Origin: Trichoplax adhaerens
Taxonomy: Eukaryota > Placozoa > Uniplacotomia > Trichoplacea > Trichoplacidae
Direction of reading: 5' to 3'
Assembly: GCF_000150275.1 (NCBI RefSeq)
Contig: NW_002060948.1
Span: 3,424,512-3,488,511 of the forward strand
Length of the DNA stretch: 64,000 bases
The translations under genes and the position numbers were made by a program. Each line of letters opens with the position of its first letter. Position 1 is the stretch's first letter. The notes under the pieces were generated by a model. That model did no database searches, was not told the origin of the DNA, and saw only the letters and a list, made by a program, of their open reading frames with translations. Positions 35,814 to 48,475 of this stretch are shown here, one piece after another.

Positions 35814-38770
35814 ATGTGTATATTATAATATGATATTATTTAACTGCACGGGTATATTGATAATCTCCTAACATAAAGGAATTGCGCTACTATGACTTAG
35901 TTCGTACTTTATAACCATGATTGCTGATACTGTCGAAGCAGTTAAAATAATTGCACAATCAAAATCTTGCTTAGATATTGCATTTTTTTTCTCGTCTGGC
36001 AATCAATTGACTTGAAAATAGATTTGATCTCAGCTACCTTACGATGAGTATTCTTGAAAGAGGTTGTAATAGTATAACTAATTACTAGGTATATAAGCGT
36101 TGCTTTGCATACTGCATTGCGTTGATACACTACTGCTAAGGTTAGTCAAATAGTTCCAGCATTCGCGTTCCGCAGCAAGTTATTTTTGGTATCGTTGCAG
36201 TCAACTTCCAGAGCTGTGGTATACTGTATTAATTATAAGAATTTACCTCTTTTCTTGCTAGCCCAACTAAGCCGCAATAAAATCTAGTCTTACCCAGTTT
36301 CTGTAATGATAATATTCAATATCGATAGTACTATTTTGTAGCTCATTTACAAGGTGTAATGGCTAAATTTTATGAGCGAAGGTATCCGCGTAGACTATTC
36401 TTGCTATTTGCAACTTGAGATAAAAGGCCTAGAGGAAATTTTTCAAGGTTGGAATTAGCTGAAGTTAGCTTTTAGATTACTGCGTCGATGTTCTACTATC
36501 AGCTCTGTTCTGCTCACGAAAACGTCGACACAGGAGACAAAAATCATGACAAACAAATTTTGATCTGGTCTATCGGTCAATGAGTATTGTAGGACAAAAA
36601 TCTGCATTCTCACAAGTAGATACCCTATAATAGGACAGTAGTCCTGCAGATGTGATAAGTTGGTGCTAGACCAGATTTTAGACAATCTGGTAAATTACTA
36701 TGACTGCATGATCACACTATTGCAATTATACAAGGCTGAGCTCATGCCAAAGTATCCCATCTTTTAGCCCTAGAACTGCAAGATCTGCCAAAATGACGGC
36801 GTAAAAATTGGAAGATTACTGGACTCATCGAGATAAAAGAACGTGTATAGTTGCAGTATACTGTAGGTAATTATGGTAAGGTCTGTGTGAGCAATACAAT
36901 CAGCTCACTTAGAAAATTTTATATATAAAATTGCGAATTTAAGTTTTCCAAGTATATCAGCGTTTGCAGTACCCATAGGCCATAGCATTAGCAATGCCCT
37001 GTAGTACTTAAAAGAGCCCATAGCAATGACATAAAATTGAGTTGATAACTAGACAGGCTTTAAATGCAATTTCATTTTCCGTTCTAAGGATTTGTATATA
37101 CAACTATTCCAATGGTATCTTATAAAAAAGTATGATTATATGATAGAATCATTTAAACAGGATCCATTATTCCAACTAACCCTAACAGTATATATCATAG
37201 GTACAGCATGATCCTTTTCCAATCAGATGAATCAGCACATATTATATGCGGGCATTTTTTTACGAAATCCGGTAAATTTTTTATATGTAGAAAGAGTAAG
37301 CTCTCATGTCGATTGGTGCATATATCATGTTACATTGGTTAATACTAAAGTGTTTAACTTCATATTAAAGAATTGGAAACGAAAAAGATCACGCTGTATA
37401 TATTTTATATCACACACTATTGTTATGTCAATTTTAAGTCAAGGGTAATGGATTTCTTAAGGTAGTAGAGATTATAAACGAGTAAAACACAACTAGATGA
37501 GCACGATAGACCATTCGTAGTACAGAATTTGATGTAAGCATACAATATTCTCCAGAACGAATTTCATACGCGTGCTATACATCAACAGTTTCTTGTCTCT
37601 ACAAGAGATTGAACTGAAAGTCATCGGTGATCGAATTATTTTCAGTATCGAGGAAAATCCCTTAGTATTATCTTACTTTCTATCGTTGTTTAAGTGCATC
37701 TATTTAGTAATAAGTGCCTGGTAAAAACCTTTTATGCTTATTTTATATTTATACAGTACATGAGCGCCGATAACAACAGTCCTCCTATTTTCTCTAAGCT
37801 ACGTATATAAACAAATTAAAACACGCTTTCATTCAATATTACTACACTATATCAATTCGGGTTATATAGTCCCAAACTCTTCATCTTGGACTACTGTACA
37901 GACTACTGAAGAAAAAAACTCTAATCTATCATCTCGCCAGTTCTAAATATTACCCACTTTAGCGTAGCACTAATAGTTCATTTTGTTACTTTGGTGAGAA
38001 AAGACCAGTGTTATTTGCAGTTGCCCTGTGCCATTGATGAAAAGCAACGGTGGTACAAACTATTTTTAATGATAAAATACGTTTTCCTATTTTATAAACT
38101 AATAACGAAAACAAGGATTTATTGAAAGCATCGATTTGGAAAACAGAATAGAGTAATAGTGTATGAAACTTCGGTGCTGATTGCATTGATATTATACACT
38201 TTCAACAACATTTACTTCCGTAGAAATTATCATAACACATTATAGAATGGGGGGAAATCTTAATAGATATCATAGTATGATAGTAGGGATATCTACACAC
38301 TAACTAATTCGTATTCTGCCACTCCAACCATACTATCAGTCTATCTATCAGTCGTTTGCCTTTCTATCCTGTAAAATACGAGATTACAATTGATAGCTAG
38401 GAATTAAAAGAGCCGTAGAGAAGGCGTCAATCTCGGTTCTAGAAAAGCTTTCCTTAATACGTGATATATCAACCTGGGAAAATAATTGATTTCTTTTATT
38501 TCAAGAAGAAAAATATAATAAAATTGAAAAATGAATGACAGCTAAGAATGTTATTGTCGTGAACAATAATGGTGATGAATAAATTGAAAGTATTGTCTTT
38601 TTTAATTATAAGTTTTACTTCTATCTATCTATCTATAGTTTATAGTCGAGTAGGCGATGTTAAATTGTTTAAAGTCAATAAAAGCTTAATACCGAGATCG
38701 ATTTTTTTCATCTATCGATCAACGAACGACTTGTTGATTGTAGCCGTATCTGTAAAACAGAATACAAGTT

Positions 38771-41700
38771 ATGTCGAGTTTCTATCGTTTCATGACGACT
38801 GTCCTTGTGGCAGTAATCCTATCTAACGCGCCATACTGTCAAGGCGATAATGATGATCATCCTCGAGGACATTTCGACCGCCTTGGTAGCCACATTGATT
38901 CTGATGGTCATGTCGAAATATACGATGAAATCCCAACAGCCCAAAAGTTTTGGGAAAAGCATGTTCGACATAGGTTACCAGCCGTATTTCGTGGCGCAGC
39001 TAAAAATTTTGAAGCTTTCAACTTGTGGACAGATGACTATTTAAGGAAAAATTATGGTGACCTCGAAGTAAAACTAGAAGCAAAAGCAGAAAAAAAAAAT
39101 GTACCTATTGGAACTAAAGGCAAAGGAAGGGATACCATTGCCGATTTCTTGGACAGCTATGTCAAGAAAGATTCTTATATCGTCTCACAATTGCCTGATC
39201 CGATGTCTCCTGAAATCGGTGTTTTACCTTGTATAACCTGTGGTTCTTTTAAAAATCGCATCTTGGAAGCTAATTTATGGCTCAGTAGTGGTGGTACTAA
39301 ATCTCTCCTACATAAAGATGCAGGTAAAAAAGTTAAGCTATCGATACAAGGTTACTATCTTTCAATTTTTCTAGTCGAAGTTTTATTTATAGAAACTGAA
39401 CTTTCCAATTAAAATATTTAGTTGATTAAGGTAAATTTCAAATTGTCAACTCCTTTTTTGATGCTCGGTGCCATAACGCTTAGTTTAGAAGTAAAGCTAG
39501 AAAATTTTGGCCTAACTTAATGTTACCATACTATAAACGTGTAAGCTGATAATAACAGCGATTTCTCATTCGCCATGACCTTATAGCCGTTTATGTTAAG
39601 ATCGATGTTTAGTATCCGCTAAATTAGGCACTTGAGACATTTAACAGCTTCATAGATATTCTCTATCATAGACTTTTGTGGAATAGAGTTCGAACTGAAA
39701 ACCTACATTTTACTTTGCAATTTTTCAATTTATAAACGCTACCTTGACTCTTGAATAGCGAATAAAGATAATTTATAATAAAAATCTATACTTAGTACTT
39801 GTTCAAAGTATGCTACGATATGAATTGTTAGCATCTTTATAATGATATTAATTCAATGTTATTCATACACGGGAATGAATAGACAACGCTATTAATTGCC
39901 TCCTGAATGGAACCAAAGATTGGCTTTTAATCCACCCTAAATACGAAAAATTCATTCCAATGGCCAAAGAAGCCAAATCAGAAGTTGGCGGATTCTCCAC
40001 TATTAACGTGGATAAAGTCAATATTAAAAAATATCCCAACTTTAAGAAAGTCCATTACAACCATGCTAATCTATCACCAGGAGATTGTTTATACTTGCCT
40101 TATGGTATGTCAGCTAGTTGAGTTTTAAATAAATCTTTCTATTCACTTTATTCCACTATGGGAATATTGAACTCGTTTAACCGAAAATGTCGATCAATTT
40201 AACTTGGTTATGTTCGAAAATAGATTTGTTTATGGTAGAGAGATTTAAGCACTTCAATGACAATAGTTGTTGATTAAATCAAAATGAAATTACGAAGAGG
40301 CTAATAAGGTTTAAAATATTATGTGTTCAACTAGCTTATTTGCATCAAGTTCGATCTTATGGCTCGAAAAATATGGCTGTTTCTGTACTCCTTGCAGCCG
40401 GACTCACTCACGAAAAGACTTTTAATAATGAGGATTGTGAATCCAAAGACTACAAAGTTTTTCCAAAACTGACTGAAGTCAACATGGTGTGGACTTATCC
40501 AGGACATGGTCCACAAACACTAGGTAGCATGGATCCAATGGAACTGAGGTAAATTTGTTTCAATATTATTAAACTAGAATAATCTACTTGCGTTGATAAT
40601 AACTAGATGCAAAATAATACAAGCCTATGGCAGGTGTATTATTTCTGGATAGTCATGATATTCTACAATCTTCATCAATCTTGTAAATGCTTTTAAATAC
40701 AAAATACAACAGGGATAGCATTTTGAAACTCTTTAAGAAAAAGGATAAAGTACCGAGCGACAGATTCTTGCAAGAAGTTACAGCTGTAAGGAATCAAAAA
40801 TAATCATATAAGATCAATTTTGTTTTAAACACAAAATGACTTTGAAAGAATCTTAGTTAAGCTGGATATTTTTTGCTGCAGATGGATGATGAAGAAGATG
40901 AAGGTTCCGGCATGATTAAAATTCAACATAAAGCTGTAAGTCCTTATTAGTGTAATATTATTAGAGTAGCAAAGTAAAGGCCCGTTCATAATAAATAACC
41001 AATTGATGACCTCTACTCCAGATGCTATAAAAGTAATCATTTCTACTTTGGATAAAATTTTAGTATACAAAACATTTTGGGCTGGATAAGAAAAAATATG
41101 TAACTGCAGAAGAGGTTAATAAAATTCCATTTGAGCAATGGAAAGCATTAGCTGTTGATATGGATCCCGATCCAGCAAATACAGAAGAATATGAATACGC
41201 CTTATTTGATGTTAAGCAATTTCAGTATGGCATAGAATTAACTATATAGCATTTTGATATTGAAGTAACGATATTCACACCCACATCTAGGAAGTTTAAA
41301 ATAACAAAATAGCCACTCGTGTCTGTAATGTTTACACGAAATGGTGATTCTACTACAGGAATTTACTTATTTTTCTCTCTCTCGCTTTCAATGTAAATAG
41401 AAACGTTGTACGGAAATCTATGAACCAGAAAAGTGGAGAATTAGATTCTGAAAAGTTTATTAAAAATTATATGGTAGACAATTAAAAATTACATAAGAAA
41501 TTTTATTGCCATCCCTCAGTAGCTATACTCGTATATGTGTAAATCATAATTAATTAGTGATCAATTATACTTTTTTGAAGATGTTATTATAGTATTGATG
41601 TTTAACTAGAGCAGTATCATAGAAGACAGTAACAGCTTTATATCCACTTGTGTTATAATCTTACTATCATTGCTATGATAAATTTATAGTACTTTTCTTT

Positions 41701-42264
41701 TTTTAAATGTAGAAAATCGGTGGTTCGGAAAAGATTGCAAATGATGTAAGTACTAAGACAGTAATTAATTTCACAAAGAATTAAAGTGAACATAGTTTAT
41801 GTGAGCTTACTTATAAATACCGAGAAAATACGATTTCGATACGGATATAGTATGATAATCTTTTTCAATTTTAAATAAAGTTGAAAAGCTTAAGATGTTA
41901 ACAATTTTAATGCAAGTAGCTAAACAAGCTAATCGTTAATTGCGTTTATGACATGTAGCTGCTGGAAAAATTCGACAGTAACAACGACAAAGTTATTGAC
42001 GGGAATGACTTGGAGAAAACTGCCGAAAAGGTTCTCAGTCTTTTTAAAGAACATTCTATGCCCCCAAAGAAGGTCGAGGTTAAAGATGAAGACTATCTCA
42101 GAGAAGAAGCAGAAACAGAAGAAGAAGGATTACCAGGTGATGAAGGAGATGATTTGATGGGTGATGAATCGGAGGGCGAAGGTGAATATCGTGAAGGCGA
42201 AGAACCTGAGGAAAGAGCTCCAAGAGATGATGATGAAAACAGAGATTATCACGATGAACTTTAA
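38771..42264 (+). CDS. ER-luminal JmjC/EF-hand protein, HDEL-terminated (J1)
   Basis: Nine exons join in frame to 562 aa: 38771-39323, 39883-40104, 40335-40548, 40713-40785, 40882-40935, 41064-41224, 41401-41473, 41713-41745 and 41959-42264. A signal peptide (about 1-25) precedes a cupin-8/JmjC domain (about 55-330). Iron ligands are H181-x-D183 (LLHKDA) and H262 (YLHQVRS), and K196 (NGTKDW) is the likely 2OG-binding lysine. GDCLYLPY is a typical JmjC strand. Exons 4-8 encode degenerate EF-hand-like helices. Exon 9 has a canonical calcium loop (DSNNDKVIDGND), then a long acidic tail ending HDEL, the ER retrieval signal. It is a likely calcium-binding luminal hydroxylase; the substrate is unknown. 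It is the only family member on the plus strand and converges with J2. A start at Met8 is also possible. Confidence 0.88.
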
Positions 42265-43742
42265 GCAAGTTATTTAATCATAATAGGACAAGTAATAACA
42301 TCGACAATATTATTAATTCGAAGTATTTCCTTTCAATATATCCATACACTAATGCAACATTAATATACCTTTAGGACTGCAGGCGATAAAAATGCAAAGA
42401 TAACCAAATCAGCATGATTAAATGCAAGTCCACACGATTCAATGCCAAACATAGCCAATTAATGTGACTTTAAAGCGATAAAAATTAATCTTCGTACTGA
42501 AAACTTCTTGTCTTGATATGTTGAATAGCCTAACCTGATATACTATACAATAATTTAATTTAATTTCGTAAATAAAGCATTTTCTTATTTAACCTATTTG
42601 TTATCAATGCGAGTAATATTTATGAGTGATATTTTAATTAGCATCGAATGAAAATTTCAGCGCTATATTTTTATCTCATGAATGAGTTACCGCATGATGG
42701 AGTAGACCGCGATCCAAAAATCGCGAAATTAAATGCATGCTGTTAGATTATATTTAAAAACCAAAATATTTACGAGTGGAGATAGAATCTCTATTACTAA
42801 CCGAAATTGTCATGCAAGCAAATATCTCGATATTATTTTACTATATATTGCAAAGTTGAACGGCTAGGAAGAGTAATGAATTATAATAATAGCAGGAATA
42901 TTATATTTCATGGCAGTAGCAAAGAAAAACAGTAAAGTACAATTATAAACATTGCCAATTTTTAAATATTGAATTAGATTAATTCTGAATACATCTCTCA
43001 ATAACATAAAAAATCTGGAATATGTTTCTTTCATTGATTTGTTTATTACAGAGCATAGTAAATAATAATTAATTGACGGTGTGTAAATAATAGACTACCG
43101 ATTACTGTAATAACAGAGCAATCGTAGCCAAGCTAACTGTAGGGCTTAGCTCTAAACTACAGCAAGACATTTAAATCAATTCTAAGTGAATTTAGAGTTT
43201 ATCAAGTTTCCATTTTATTTAAAGTGATTAATGATCTATAAATTTAAATTACAGTTATCCTTGTTTGTGCAACAGTGCAACTTTCCAATTTTTACATCTT
43301 AAAGGTCTGCATAATATGCCTATGGGATACAATCTTGCAGTAGCCATTCCAAGAAACAAAGCTAGATTTCGAACATAGTTTGAACACTAATGTCATGGAT
43401 TAAAAAGTAAATACGCGGAAGTAGCACTAACTTGACTCCAGATTGTAAATAAACAATAAACAATATAATCACATGTTTGTAAATAGTCATGGTAATTGAA
43501 AGTATATTAATAAATAGAAATAAATGATTTCTTAATCGAGGTGCACAATGTTAAAGATGTTTATTCCATTAGGAAATCGTATTTTCTCTGACATTAAATC
43601 TTATAATACTGATCAGAAAACTTAGTTCGCTGATAAATGCTGCCATCCGTGGATAATCGGCATTAAGGTTAAGTTAATATTATTTCACTAAACATTTTGA
43701 TTATTTAAAATTTCAATTGAGTGGTTGAACTTGATTCAGGTA
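42265..43742. other. Intergenic region between convergent J1 and J2
   Basis: About 1.5 kb separating the 3' ends of J1 and J2. No ORF or RNA gene is supported. It contains a candidate poly(A) signal for J1 at 42571. Confidence 0.6.
42571..42576 (+). terminator. Candidate poly(A) signal of J1
   Basis: AATAAA about 307 bp downstream of the J1 stop codon. Moderate to weak evidence. Confidence 0.4.
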
Positions 43743-46700
43743 TCACAGCTCATCTAATATTCGTCCATCTTTTCTTTGTCTATTAAACTCTAATCTGTCG
43801 TTATCATCATCGTCAGATTGCTCTAATTCCTCATCTTCCAGCTTGTTTTCATCTTTTTCATCTATGATGGAGTCATTTTCATCTTCGTTCCGATCATCTT
43901 CTGGCTCATCTGCTTCATTACTATTATTTTGTTCATATTCCTCGTCTAGAATATCTTTATATATTTCTAAAGCTTTCGGAAGATTTCTCTGCACTTCATT
44001 TTTATCTATGATGTTATCCTTATCTTCGTCCAAGGTATTAATAAACTATTTAAAAAATTACATCGAAAATGACTCAAATTATCGAGACACATATTGTGTT
44101 CATGTTTTAAACATTAAAAATCTTGCGAGATATCTACCTTTGAAGCGAAATAATCGGAACCACCAAGTTTCTAAAAGTTATCAAGTACATAATTATTCTA
44201 TCAGTACCAAGAAATTTGATATTTTTAAAATCACTCGTATATCCTGGATTTAAATTGTCATGATAGAAATACTTAAAGTGACCTTGTATTTGTCAGTAAA
44301 TTTTTGTTGATCGAAATAACCTTTACTTTCTATAGACGCTTTAGCAATTCGTCTAGAAATAGAAAGTCAATTTCAGTATTAATCACAGTAATAAAATGTT
44401 GAAGTTTCAGAATAGCTACACTATTCCTCCTTATCAAGAAGTAATTAAAAATTATTATAGGCAATGGGTTTGTTATAATATCCATTAACGAAACCTAACG
44501 GAGAAGTAGTCCAAAACCATTGCCTCGTAATTCAAATCATTTTCTGGGTTAGTTGCTAGCTCCTGAAGAGTTCTGATCTCATTGTAGACATTTACTGGAA
44601 TTGAAAGTAGCTGTTGATAGGTAATATATTTTTGGCTGAAATCAATCCATTTCTCAAGCTATGTCAAATATAAGCATAATAAACCATGCCTGTTAATATT
44701 GTAAAGTATTCTTAAAGGTATAGTATCATCTTATTAGATTTTATATAACACGATATGAAACCAGTATCCGATCGTAGATAATCCAAATTTATAATATTAA
44801 ATTCCGTATCGATATCAAATTCGCCATTGTCACTGTTTAGCATACAGACTTACAATCTTAATAACAGCCTGAAATATCCTCACTTTGCGAGATTCCTAGT
44901 ATGCAAAAATGTACATTTAGTCAACTACAACCAATAGAGTCAGCGAATCTGATTCTATAGTCGTTTATATAGTTTACTGTACTGTATATTACATTTGCAC
45001 TTTTAATATTAAATGCAGTACTTAAACCATATCAGTTCGAATGATGTTGATGAATATAGAAATTATTGACTGCCGGTAATCTTCGCTTACTATTTTCAGC
45101 CGCTTTCGAAATACTGCTAAATCTATTTTCTCTGGCTTACCATGGAAAAATAATTGTAAGAATTGGTTACTAGATGGTAGATAAATTGGAAAGAAAATGT
45201 TACCTTTAAACGGCGCTACTCTACTTATTTTAGTGCAACAGGTGAACAGAACATCTTTCATAATATTGAAATTTTGATACTTTTCACACACACACTCATG
45301 GGATACTTGAAACTATAGCACTAAATCTTATTATAGCAGTAGGCAAGAAATAAATAAATACAAATGGGATTGTACTAGTGGATTACTCGGCACTGAAATA
45401 TGAGCCATTCCACTCCTATAACAAATTCTATGGCATAAAACATCCATTAAAGATTGGGAAAACAACTAATATCACATTTGTAACCAACGGCAATAGATTA
45501 ATTTCTGTATTTTATTATAGTAACTTAATGCACAAATCTGGCTACAGGTTATATCATGCACAGAGAAATATTCAGCAGAAACTCTTCCAGTTAAAGAAGT
45601 ACATATAATTTTATCTCAGAAAAAATTTTGTAGATTCGGAGAAACGTAAAGGTGCATTTTTTTAAAAACTTAAAATGAAATAATCATTTCGATACGGATA
45701 AACGGCACAGGCACTTACGCGCTTTCTATTTGCAAACGGTTACCGAAGGTCATATGCCCGTAGCCAGGATATCGTAAAGACATTGGCACATTACTTAAAG
45801 TAGCACTTTCAACGTGATCGCAACCAGTTTGGTTAAATATCTTAAAATCTTTCTTACTAATATCGAAAAGAATGGTGTAAGCCAAATTTTTCGATCCTAT
45901 GGAACTTACTTGATGAAAGTGACCTATAAAGGGAATGAGACAGCTTTTTTATCTCTTGTCGCAATTATTTTCAGTTACACTTATATGATGGACATCAGCA
46001 ACGTAAACTCTTCACCTTTTCGGCGAAAATTACTACAATTTATTTAGACGTATGTTACCTTACTTAGATATACTGTACTAGTACGGCAACCTATTTTATT
46101 CTTATAGGTATACTGTATGTCCTTCTGGTTGAAAATTCGAGTTAATTTTTTTACCTCTAGGTAGGTAGATGCAGTCACCAGAAGTAGCATTAGCAAAACG
46201 CCAAGGAACTTTACCCACTTTAGGATATCGATATAGATCTACTTTATCGACATTAATTGAGCAATGTCGACCCCCTATGCCATAACTACTTTCTACACCT
46301 AAATATTTACTGTACTTTGGCTCCATAAAAAGCCAGTTTTTCTGTCCAACCAGCAAACAATTCAGTGTAAATACTAGAATAAAGTATAAAGTTATTCGAT
46401 TGTAACAACACGCAATTAATCCCATCACTATTGACAACCTATCAGAATATTTGAAACGATCACCATACAAGAGTTCACATTTTAGCTCAGAACAACAAAC
46501 TAAGTGAGCTAAACAAATCGAATCGGAGTTCTACTCCACTTACTTGGGTCACTATGTAATCGACTTCGGGTACTGCCAGAACTAAACCAAAGATGACTCT
46601 CCCTAATTCGGTTAGAAATAGATCCACATGCCATAAATGACGGGACAAGAATATCCTTGTGCATTGGAGCAGGCATCTCTGATACTATATAAACTTTTCT

Positions 46701-47084
46701 ATCTTCGTATGTATCTAGGAAGTTGGAGAGTTGATCGAATCCTAGCCCCAAACTTCCGATCGGTTTCCTCTGATCTTCGGTTTTGCCTTCAATTTTAAAT
46801 ATAAATTTACCAAAATTGCTCTTTAAATAGCGATCATTCCATAAATTAAAAGCGGGCGAAGAGCCAATAGCATTTTTAATCAAAACGGGTCTTGATTTGC
46901 TAAGATAATTTTCCCAAAACTCTCTTGGCGTCGGCAAACTGGTTAATGTGTCAATATGCCCATCAGGGTCACGTTGCATTCCTAATGGCTGGTTATGTCC
47001 ACGCAAATCATCACTGGTTGTGCATACATTGATACTAAGAAATAGAAATAGGGTCTTCATGTAAATAGCATAACCTATGGCCAT
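43743..47084 (-). CDS. ER-luminal JmjC/EF-hand protein, LDEL-terminated (J2)
   Basis: Nine exons join in frame to 551 aa: 46544-47084, 46155-46373, 45719-45923, 45091-45169, 44854-44895, 44495-44658, 44283-44352, 44138-44170 and 43743-44045. A hydrophobic signal segment spans residues about 9-22. The JmjC/cupin-8 domain keeps H177-x-D179 (RLHSDP), the 2OG lysine (VGQKNW) and H257 (HFHQVSS). Exon 9 opens with a canonical EF-hand loop (DEDKDNIIDKNE), followed by an acidic tail rich in Glu, Asp and Asn. The C-terminus is LDEL, a weaker relative of KDEL/HDEL, so ER retention is probable but less certain than in J1. The exon plan and intron phases match J1, so it is a tandem duplicate. It is probably an active 2OG oxygenase on the secretory pathway. 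Confidence 0.86.
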
Positions 47085-48475
47085 GGCTCCTCTTAATTTA
47101 GTTAATCAACCACCACGGTATATTGAAATATATATAGAAAAATTTCTTTCGACAACGGTACCAAAATTAGTTTATTAGTGGCTAAAGCTACCCATTAAGG
47201 CGATCTTTTGACTCTAATAACATTTATTCATTTTCAAGGAAATCAAATAGGCCAAATTCATGAACTATCTTGGTATAAAGTATAAATACAGCTAAAATGA
47301 TAACTCAACAATAATTACTTCGTTATCTATTGAATTATTCTCAGGGCAACCGAAAGTGATGAGCAATTTGACGAAAGTATCGCACGGTACAAAGGAGTAA
47401 GTAGATCATCTTATCTGCCTATTCACACTATTGCCTTATAGTCTGAAATTGCTGTCTTTCTATCCCTCTTTATTGGGCTAATAACAAATACTATACAATT
47501 AATCATAAGTAAGCATCATTGCGAGCATTATTATTCATATATTCCTTTGTTAATTATTATACAGCAGCGAGATTGTTGTAATCTATTATATTAATAAACT
47601 AGAGACCACATCGGTAAGGCTAAGTGTCCATATCATTGATTAGTAGAAAGAAGCTACGACTCTTAGATTTGCATACTAGTTTATAGACTTCTAGATGCCT
47701 AAAAGTCCATGAGAAGGAACATCTAGTAATCTATATAAAAGTTAACGCCTCCATACTGGGGATGTCATTGAATAAATTAGGCCATTTGACTATGGCTGAT
47801 AGATGACAGTGTAGAGATTTTGAGCTATGTCTTATAGATTTGAAGACATAAGTATCTCCTATGTAATGTATCATATTACCTTTATAACTCATTGCATCGA
47901 AATTTTAGGTCTTTTGCAGAAATGAACTAGCAAAACAGGACGCAATCAAAATAATAAATTGAGAAGTTATTTATTCAGATACTAGAGGTGTCATTAACTG
48001 TATTTTAGAGAAAGATTATAATTTCAATCTAATATTGGTAAACATAGTACTAAGATCATATGGAATAAATATGCATGTAGTTATTGTTTACTATCATATT
48101 TTCTATAGTAATAGGATTAACTGACAACACTTTTAGTTTGGAGATGAATTACTTTAAAAAATCTTATTATTACTGAGTAAATGCAGTATTCAGTACTTTC
48201 CGAAGAGTATCGATAAATAGGGTGATTGATAGTACAGGTAATAATTGTAGTAAATTACGCTATAACATTGTCAATAGTAAATAAAAATCTCACTATAATT
48301 TTAAGTGTTACTAATATTCTAGTCTATGCAGTAAATGATTTCATCTCCATTAGATATTACTAGTATTTTCAAATGTCTTATCTATTTTTTGAATTTTAAA
48401 ATTTAAGTTCATACCAAGTCCAATATTATATAAAAAGATATTTACTGATAAAATATTACTAATATTTAAATCCGC
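47085..48475. other. Non-coding spacer between J2 and J3
   Basis: About 1.4 kb holding the 5' flank of J2 and the 3' flank of J3. Nothing recognisable was seen. Confidence 0.6.

Larger units (their letters stand above)
35301..38770. other. Non-coding spacer between FAXC and JmjC gene J1
   Basis: About 3.5 kb. Short ORFs here (35942-36130, 36455-36685, 37227-37448, 37986-38186, 38569-38826) have no recognisable homology or splice partners. The stretch contains the two-copy repeat at 35317-35575 and a CTAT microsatellite near 38621-38637. No RNA gene was recognised. Confidence 0.55.

Noticed and set aside
38569-38826. 85-aa plus-strand ORF upstream of J1
   Set aside because: Overlaps the J1 start in another frame and contains a CTAT microsatellite; no signal of coding constraint.
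43843-44253. Ser/Phe-rich plus-strand ORF
   Set aside because: Antisense of the Asp/Glu-rich last exon of J2; composition is a mirror artefact.
45814-46047. 77-aa plus-strand ORF
   Set aside because: Antisense to J2 exon 3, which carries the conserved HQV motif.
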